Assembly: GCF_964275005.1 (NCBI RefSeq) | Contig: NC_092693.1 | Coordinates: 21,195,706 to 21,259,705 of the forward strand | Reading direction: 5' to 3' | Length of the DNA: 64,000 nt | DNA from: Diadema setosum | Taxonomy: Eukaryota > Echinodermata > Echinoidea > Diadematoida > Diadematidae | Part shown: piece by piece, positions 54,995 to 64,000 of the stretch | Layout: every line of letters starts with the position of its first letter | Numbering within the stretch: the stretch's first letter is position 1 | Position numbers and translations under genes: made by a program | Notes under the pieces: model-generated | The model's database searches: none | Told to the model about the DNA's origin: nothing | What the model saw: only the letters and a program-made list of their open reading frames with translations

Positions 54995-57900
54995 GGATAG
55001 CATCCGGTATGGATTGGTGATGGAGTCAGTGTGGGGGGGGGGGGGGGGGGATAGCATCTGACATGGAATTGTGCTGGGGTCAAAGAGGTCAATGATTGTT
55101 CGAGTGTTATTCTTTTAAACAATTAACAAGTTGAAATTTACCTTTGAGGAAAGAAACACTATCAGTTGACCACACTTGTTGATTTGGTAGCTGAAAGCAG
55201 GTTCCAAATTCTAGTCTTCCTACATAGAGGGTCTTAATAATATGATGTAGGCCTACTTTTTTTTTTTCAACCAGCAGTTAGACAATTAAAAGGGACTTAA
55301 CCTATTTTTATTTCGGTAAATGTCTACACTGCGTCGAAATACAATGGTATGATTCCTGTGCTCTTTTCATCGGCGTGTGTGCAGTATGGCCATCTTATCT
55401 GGAGTCATACTTACTTAGTACTTCATAGAGTGCCGTGTCATTCATCAGCAAAGAGATTTTATCACTTGTCACACTATCGATAACGCGATAAATACAATCA
55501 GATCTACAGATCTACAATTGGTTCAAGGGCATCTCAGCTGACACATGCACAATATGGGTTCTATGCTATGTAATATCAAGGAGGTATGAGGATACCTCCT
55601 TGGTAATATGAAGCCTGGAGGCAGTAACATAAACTTGTGCTACAGAACAAACATACTTAATTAAACACTTCATATTTTATACATCATGTTCTGACAAAAG
55701 ATGTTTATTGACAAACTGGAAAACTTGCCTGAGGCTTGCAAAAATATATGGCAACAACTCATGCATGCAAATGCAATTCCAAGCATTTTGTGCATTAATT
55801 TATTAAAAATGATCACAATGATAATTTTTTCATGTTCACACAGACGAATTAATGTTGTTGTTGTTGTTTTTTTTTTTTGCAGTGTATTGCAAAACTGGAT
55901 CTTTAAAAACATTATTTGAGATGAGTGTAAAAGTGGCTATTGTTTTTTGGAATTAGCCATGTTTAGGTTCTGTAACCATAGAGACAAATGAGAATATGGT
56001 ATTGAAAAAAAAAAGAAAGTCCATGCAAACTTGCAATAATTAACAGTTAAAAATCGCCAATCAGTAAATCTTGCAGGCTCCTCTGTCAAAAAGTACCCTC
56101 AACATTACCCCCTCCAAAAATAAAAAAGAAAGAAAATCACATTCAAAGCGTGATTTTTCTAACTTTATGTGAAGTTTGCTGTCATGCTTTTCAATGTAAA
56201 CCTTCTCTCCAGAAAGCTTGTTATTGTAGCACATTATTTCCATGTAATGTTTTCCAGTCCATTGTTTCCCTCTGTGTCACACAAAATATGTACCAGGTAC
56301 ATGTAGTTAGCTGGTAAGGCTTTTGTTCATTCATTTTGTGTGCAATGGCAAAATCTAACTTATTTTTTTCCAAATAAAGTAGTGTTGGTGTAATTTCCCC
56401 AAACTTGGCCATAAGATAAGCAATGAGACTCAGGTTGAGCAACGGCTCACAGTCCAACCCTGATGCCATCATGACGCAATAGGGTTCAACTGAATTGCAT
56501 AATTCTTGTTCCTTAACAAATTAAAGTTTCAGGATGTTTGTGCCAATGATGTAACAAAATTAATTGAGCAGTTTCTGTGATAATTGAGTGATATTTGTCT
56601 GTCTTTTCAGGCTTCTACACTTGGTTCTCACTCAAGGGAGTAGTGCAGCAATTGAATTGGGCATTAGTTAGTGGCATAATTGAAGTCTCCACTGAAGTCC
56701 AAATGAAAATGAAAGTATGTGCAGAATATGTGACAAGCTCCACCTAAATCAAAAATTTCAGGCACATGTATGCCAGTGAAGGGCTTGGGTTCAAACATTC
56801 CAAGGCTAGCAAATGACTCATATCATGACACAGAACAACACACAAGTTGATGTGCTGAGAACTCCAAGCTTACTCCCATGCAGCTAATTTTTAATGGTCA
56901 CTTTTCTTATCATGGACTTACATGTCATTCAAATTACTGATTGGTATAATAAATATTCATGTGGTGAGTTATCCTTACCAAACATTCTGATGTATGCAAC
57001 CAAAAAAACAACAACAAACAAACCAAATACAAATGTAAATAAATGAAATAGATACATAAAATAATGACTGGTCCTCAAATGCTGTATTCATTATGCAGTT
57101 AAGGTTGTGTAAGCTGGGTGAGTTTTGTAGATATTTGGTATTATGCAGACCAACTTTGAACAGCCAATAATTGTACCTTCCAGCGTGACAAAATTGACGA
57201 AATGATCAGATGAGTTCATTTAAGTTTATTGTACATACACAATAGTCAGTAGAATGAAAGTTTGTTTATTATAATGTCTTATGGGTATAACTTGTTTGGG
57301 TTTAATTCTTTGATTATTTCTTCAAGTCTCGCCAAGCATTTAGATAACAGAGTTATTCATAGAAGATTTCAGAGAGGTCGTAATTTATTGTATTCCTATA
57401 TATTGCGCTTCTACTGTATATTCTAACATGGTTCATCTTCATTTGTATATATTGGAAAAAGGGAAATGAAATACCAGTATATTTGGCATTTTATCGTTGT
57501 ACCCTAGATGTGTGTTTGTGTGTGTGTGTGTGTGTATGTGTGTTGTATGTACATGTATGCATATGTGCATTTCATTAATCATTGGAAATGGGGTTAAGGA
57601 GGAGTACATTTTACATATTGGGAGAAAATCAGAATGTATACTGGTAGTCAGAGCTGACTATTGAAAACAGCTTTGTCTCCAGAAGGACCACCTTTTGTTT
57701 GGTGACTCAATCATAGCTCACTGCTGAAAGGGTCAGCTGCATTTGTTTACTATAACTCATGGGTGCATTCGTGTTTAGGTAGTGCTATGTGCATCTATGC
57801 CTTCTTAACCCTATGTATTTTTTTAACCTTCAACCCTAGAAAGTCCAAAAATATAAGAAAATTATATTTAACAAAAACACTTGTAAGTCAAGGGCTTGAT

Positions 57901-60502
57901 TAAACACAATCTTTAGAATAAACAGCACTTGTTGATTCAAACACTTAAAGACAATGAAGTTACAAACTTGGTTCAGTCAAGTGTTGGTGTTGCATTGCAT
58001 TGGGTCTTCTTCACATAAGTGTTGGAAAGTTGCTGAAATGAAGTGAAAGTGCCTTGCATCACCAAACAGTTATTATTTTTAGGCTTCTGTATGGCCGACT
58101 TCATGGGTTTGAAGTGGGGGGGGGGGGGGGAGTGAAGAAAAAAGATGGCGTCAAAACTTTTTGCATGCCCAATTAATACATTGTAGAACAAACATTTTTT
58201 CTCATAGTTTTAAAACACTTGCTCGACTTTGATTTTCACTCGCCCGGCGGGCAATCGGGCAAGTGCCTTTGTAGCACCTTAGCTCAAGTAGAGCTGTAAT
58301 CCATAGATTTTTCTTTTCTGGAATCCCTCATAATTCTAAAGCAACTTTTGGATCTGTAGTTGCTGTTTCATGAAGATGACATGACTTTTGTGATCTGTAA
58401 ATCAGTTGCAATGCGAAGAGATCTTATTCGCAAAGAAATCTGCTTGCAATGTAAAGGAAGTGAATCCATTTTGTTGCTGATGTGTAAGTTTGCTTTTGTA
58501 AAACAGTTTTCTGCTTTTCTTATTTATTTCTGTTGCAGAGGATTTGAGATAGACTTTTGGTCTATGTCATTGTTTTCTGTGAAGGAAAACACAATCAGGT
58601 CTGTGTTTATTCTGTCTCATAGAGACAGAACATCTATAGACTCCCTCATCTTGTGAGCTGCAGTAGGCTCCTTCATCACATAAGGGCCATTGTGAAAAGA
58701 GGCAGTGTAGGGGGTGAGATGTCTCTCTCATAGACAATCATGAGACCCTCCAGTGTTCTGAAGTGGGATAGGTTTGATGGACACATAATGTCAGATGCTC
58801 AGGGATCAATCCCCAGATTTTGTGTGGAGGTGCCACATTGGGTGCAGTGGATGTCAAATGATCTACAATAGAGATGAGAACAGTGATGGGATTGAAGCCC
58901 AGTCACTCTTTGTCTCTTATCATCATGTGTCAATATAGAGGGTAGGGTAAAATATCGTCAACTAGCATTCGAAGCTTGAGTCTGCCTTCTATTCCTTCAT
59001 CTTTGTACCATAAGCTTTTGTATAATGTCTATATCATAAAGAGTTTGAATGCAAATACAGATATACATCATTTTCATTTCTTTTTTAAGTGAGGCTGTCA
59101 TCATCAATAGGGAAAAAATAAAATCTTTTCAATGATACTGCACTCCTTCAATAATAAGAAATAGTTTTAATATAATGATTTATAAGCTTATCACATATTA
59201 TTTAGTAATTCTCTGTTTTTCAGCAGTTTTAGTGTACATGTACTCATAAGTTGGGAAATTTCTGCTTGTCATTTTTTTTTCTCCAATGGACTTTCACCTC
59301 CCAAATCATTGTCTCTCCCCGGTATGTCATGCTGTAGAGTAGGAAATGAGAATTCCCAGGGGATTATGTGAAATCTGTAAAAACATAGACTTTATCTTTA
59401 AAGCTGCATACTTTGTGAAGATGAATTACAGCCAGTCACACTGAGTGGTAATGAAATTTTGTGATGTTAGAGTTGCGAATTCATGGGGAAAGTTTGCTCA
59501 GACTTTGTTTCACAAAAACGACCTAAAATGTTGACAAAAAAAAAAAAAAAAAAGACAAAAAAAAGAGCACACCAAAACAGTTCCAGTAGGTTGCGATAAA
59601 CAATACTGGAATGCCGAAGAAACTTGAGACTTCCATGTACACTAGTCCAGCACGTATGGCTTTTTTTCTTATTTTTGTTCCCTCTTTTTTGTTCTAATTG
59701 AAATAAAGAGAATGGTTGGATATTTCTCAAATTGCATGTTATTGAATGGTATTGAGTTGGGTGTTTTGGAAGTCATCCTTGACGAGTACTGTACATGTGT
59801 ATGTCATGGATCTTGGTACCGGTATTCTGAGTTCAGATGCAGACATATGAAATGAGAACAGCAAGATGAAAATCAAGGCAGGTGCAATGTAGAATTTGGA
59901 ATATTCATAATCAAAGTAAAATGAATTTGTCCTAATATAAGGTGGGACCCACCTTTTATTAGAACCATTTTGTTTTTTGATATTTTAGCCATTTTTAAAC
60001 TAAATTTGATCAAATAAACTTTAAATTCCTTTTAGATCCTCATCCCAACCAGAACTATGCCATCCATTTAAACCAGTAGCAAAATCATCTCACACTGATC
60101 AAAGCTAGAATTCAGTGATATTTCATATCTGAGATACAGTCTTCAGACTGTATGACAAGATCACTCCCAAATCAATAGGGAAATGTCACAGTTCATCCGC
60201 ATTACCTGTCTGCACTCGCCGTTAAAGGGAATCTTCAGTGTATGCATCTACAACCTAGCCTTCATATTGAATGTAAACACATACCTTTATACACTCAATA
60301 TGGTGCTGTTGTAATAATGACTGAACTGGCGAATGAGCTAACACTACCATGGTATTTGCACTTGAATGTCACAAGCATTTCATCCAATAAGGTTGACCTA
60401 CAAACATCATAGATGGTAATGAGATAAAACACCCTCCTCCCCCCCCCCCCCCCATGCTCTTGACGGAAAACTTCTTTAGTATGCAATGATGCCAGGTTAG
60501 TA

Positions 60503-60745
60503 TACTGTATACGCCATATATTTCGCGAGTCTAAATTTTCGCGAATCGGGAATTTCCCGACGATTTCGCGAGTGGTTGAATTCGCGATCGTGGAGTCTTG
60601 AACTGAACGGAGAAATGTACACGCGTACGTCACATCCACATCGGGATCAGAGTCAATATTTTTGCGTGTCTTTAATTTTGCGAATAGCACCTGACTCGCG
60701 AAATTCGCGAAAATAAAAACCTCACGAAATATTTGGCGTATACAG
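60503..60745. mobile_element. TTCGCG-rich inverted-repeat element, copy 4
   Basis: Starts TACTGTATACGCCATATATT and ends GGCGTATACAGA. It is the best preserved copy of the family at 14548, 22887 and 42430. Confidence 0.78.
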
Positions 60746-63700
60746 AGTATAGGCCCTACAATGTAGTTAGAGCAGTTAGTGTGATTAATTTCTACCTTCG
60801 TCTTCACTCACTTTTTTCTGTCTAGAGATGAAATCTCTTGTTACATAGCAAATCTTCCCCTTCACACTTAATTCTGTGAGATAATTGTCTCAAGGATGTG
60901 TGTTCTATTCTCTCTTTGTAATGTGCGACATTATCTTCCTTAGCAAAGCGTGTCTTATCTGCCTTTTCACCCACCATAGACTGTCACCGGAGCGATGCTA
61001 CTTTGTACTTCTTTGCACTTTGTGAGGAGCACCGAGGCTGTGCAACAAAAGTGGGAACATTTATCGCCCAAAAAACTAAAAGCCCTTGCTTGTAAAACAG
61101 CTGACGATGGCCTTTGTGCTCTTTTTAAGCTCAGATGTATACAGTGACACACGTTACATAGTGTATGTCACTCGGTAAAGCCTTTGCTTTCTCTATAGTC
61201 CCATCTGCGGTATGCCATTACTGCTAGCCTAGCAGGATGGTAGGGATAATTCAATTTACTTCAAATCTTATTGTGCGAGGTACAATTCCTTGAATTATCC
61301 ATCTCTATCTGTGAAATTTGTGGCCGCACTTGTGTGTCAGATCTGCAGGATTATGTTATGTAGCAAAATCTGGGAAGCCTTGCCACAGCTTTAAGTCTAT
61401 GGATTAGAGTTGGTTTGATGTGGTTTAAACAGTGTGGAGTATTGCCCATGAGAGAAAAAGAAGAAAAAGAGAAGATCACCCCAAATTATTTTGTTGAAGC
61501 TAAAACTTCATATTTCTTTGAAATGCAACCTGTTTGTGGAAGATGAGAGGAGTTTTTGTGCTGCCAGTGATTGCCCTTTTTATGCCAGCATTAACATGTC
61601 CCTGCAGTTAGAAGGTAAATCCAGCTTAAAAACTGGTAAATGCAGAAGATCAGAGCCAATTAGACACAGACTGTTCAAATCCAGTGCTATCTGAAGGACC
61701 CTGTTCCACTGGGATTGGCCTGTGTCATTTTTTTTTTCTATTGTTGCATTAAGTTGGCAGAGTTGTAGGCCTATGTCAAGAAAATACATTCTGTTGAATG
61801 GAAATGGGGACTGGAATCCGTACTGTTGAAGTGCCACATTTTTGCTGACATGGTACATTTGTATGTAAAGAGTCAGTTTGGGCCAATTTATCTACATCCT
61901 GTTGCATTCTCAGTTAGATGTTCAAGACGTGACCAAATGAAAATTAACAAGGTCTTTTAAAAATGTTTGCATCTTTAGTCGCTGAAATTAAAGCTTTGCT
62001 TGGAGGCTTGTAGTTGTTTGCACAAGAAACAAGAAATTTTATTCAATGACTTGAAGGTGACAGTGGTAACAGCACCACACTCCAGCATAAAACTTGAAAA
62101 AAAAAAGTACACCCACTGTATTTTCTTGATATTGTAAGCATGGAACATGTCACTGAGCTCTGCTGAACAGATGTGAAAGTGTGAATACTTTTGAGATACT
62201 TAAGTATACAGAAAGACTCATTTGTGAATTCATAAACAGGACAAGTGCACTTCTACTGGCCTCGTATGAAAATTATGCAAAAATTCCTTGTTGTTACAGT
62301 GTATCATGACATGGACTTGGTAATAATTTTAAACCCAATCCGAAATAGTCTTTAATTTTTTTTTTCTTTCTTTTTTTTTTGGGGAGGGGGGGGGGGGGGG
62401 GTGTCTCAACATAATATATCTCATGCTGAACAAAGTAGTTATCATTTTATAAACAAAGTTCAACATGATAAGGATTCATATGATATACATGTACATGTTG
62501 TATTATCAAGTCCGCTTGCATATAACAATGTGCAGTATGTATAACCTTGTATGATGAGTTTAACTTAAATGTTGTACAGGCTCTACACTACCTCCGAAGC
62601 AATCTTCATTTTCCTTTGTCTGAGATATGTTTGTTCCTGTGTCTATGTCTATTGACTTGTGCTCTACTCATACATTGATGAGACCTGGGGCTCGCAAAGA
62701 GAAGAACCTTACGCTATGGGAAGGTGGATTCAAGAACTGACAACAGTTTTCTTGGAGAAAAAAAAATTAAGTTTTGTGCTATGGTGAAGAATGCCCCTGT
62801 GATAACCCATCATATCATTTCAATGATATTTATTTTCCTCTTAAAATGGGGTGAAGTTTGCTATTCTGAACGTTTGTTGATCTGATAATGAATGGTTTGT
62901 TATTCTGAAGGTCTGTTATTGTGAAACACACAAATTTCCTTTACTTCTACAGATGTTTGTTAATCCGGAAATGAAAAAGGGTCTGTTAGTCTTTAATCTG
63001 AAAATATGGGGTATTTCTTTTTTCTGAAGGTTCATTATTTGTTTTAATCCAAAAATGAAATTAGGTTTGTAAATCTGGAATTTTCAGATTACCAGTATTG
63101 AAACTCAGGAATAGCTGACTTTATTCCATTGTCCTACTGACAAACCTTATTTCATTTTTTGAATTGACAGACCTTTGGAATAATGAACCTTTTTTCAAAT
63201 TATCATGAGGGTTTCTAACCAAAAATCAAGATGAACAGATTCTTGCATTGCTCTGCAGATCAAGATAGTCAGTGATTATTATTATCATTATTATCATCAT
63301 TGTGTGTGTGTACATAAATGTGTATGAACGTCCATCTACACACCAGAATTTGAAAACTTTTGATTACTCAGACATGAGTGAATGGTGCTACCATTTGGCT
63401 CTTTGCAGTGAGAAAAACGACTTAAAGGTCACAGTTTGGAATACAAATTGCACCTGATGTGATGGTTATAGGCCTATGTAAACTGAGTTAGAAACTGGGA
63501 TTCAAGTTCACTCATGGTAAAAATATACAGTGTATGTCTGTAGATAAAGTTCAGTTGCTGGTCACTGAAACAGTTTCTAAAACTAAAAGGAACCTGCACT
63601 GATCATGTAAAGGGCATCAGCTGGATGGTGGAAATGAAATTTTTAAAGTTCATGTGTCCCTTTTCCAACCCTAACTATTAGACTCCTTTCATAAGTTGGT

Positions 63701-64000
63701 GTACTGTAGAGGTAGGTAATTCAGACCTTTGCACAGAATGATTAAACTGTAAACTTTTTTTTTGTGATGCAGGGGGAAACAATATAGATTCCCAGTGACT
63801 TTTTTCCACTGCTGAAAAATTTCCAATCATTATTTTTGGTACAAAAGGGGAGTGTATTTTCAAGCAGCATGGGGTTACTTTTCACATCTATCTTAAAAAT
63901 CTGTAAGATGTATTCTTACTTGTAAGATTTCATTGACGATATTTGGAGACATTATTCTTCAACCATGCAAAATTTTGTGGTGTTTGCAAAAGGGATTACC

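Larger units (their letters stand above)
51475..64000. other. non-coding stretch, possibly a long first intron
   Basis: No exon could be recognised on either strand. It holds the repeats listed separately, (TG)n at 54961-54978 with poly-G runs, (TG)n at 57519-57536, a decayed TTAA-family copy near 59860-60080, and a decayed hairpin-word repeat at 62862-63195. AGTCTCACGCATT-type repeat sequence starts at about 51868. Confidence 0.5.

Noticed and set aside
62560..62760. Coding exon after an acceptor-like TTGTACAG
   Set aside because: Reading frames are short, no donor fits well and no family resemblance was seen.

Overview
This window is animal nuclear DNA: long introns with GT/AG boundaries, dispersed inverted-repeat transposons, microsatellites, and no operons or prokaryotic genes. 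Protein matches and repeat style suggest a marine invertebrate, probably a deuterostome such as an echinoderm or hemichordate. The species cannot be fixed from the sequence alone.

Two genes can be read exon by exon. On the minus strand, from 27656 down past the left edge, lies an orthologue of TBC1D31 (WDR67). Nineteen coding exons (about 948 residues) encode a WD40 propeller, a linker, a TBC-like domain and a long coiled coil; the last part of the C-terminus lies outside the window. On the plus strand, 28708 to 38488 holds a complete seven-exon Derlin-1 gene (DERL1, 255 residues), an ER-associated degradation factor. The start codons lie 1051 bp apart, head to head, so the 27657-28707 interval is a candidate shared promoter. 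From memory, the two genes are also neighbours in human 8q24.13, so this looks like an old linkage. All exon phases agree with splicing except exon 13 of TBC1D31, which carries one extra base near 9000-9002 that breaks the frame.

The rest is mostly transposon-derived. The introns and the DERL1 downstream region hold: at least eight TTAA-flanked inverted-repeat elements (piggyBac-type non-autonomous); several TA-flanked Tc1/mariner-type elements; four copies of one TTCGCG-rich inverted-repeat family plus relatives; two 5'-truncated CR1/L2-type retrotransposon ends; tRNA-derived sequences; foldback elements; and three elements with the same unusual plan. That plan is a 5' hairpin, a short GC-rich inverted repeat, internal tandem units (about 158-159 bp in two of them), a GAC-rich microsatellite and a 3' hairpin. 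It resembles the bivalve pearl / Helentron-derived (HINE) class. Two of these three are nested inside other elements.

From 38.5 kb to 51 kb I see no convincing gene. A GC-richer stretch at about 51.0-51.5 kb ending in a good splice donor may be the first exon of another plus-strand gene, but nothing recognisable follows it to 64 kb.
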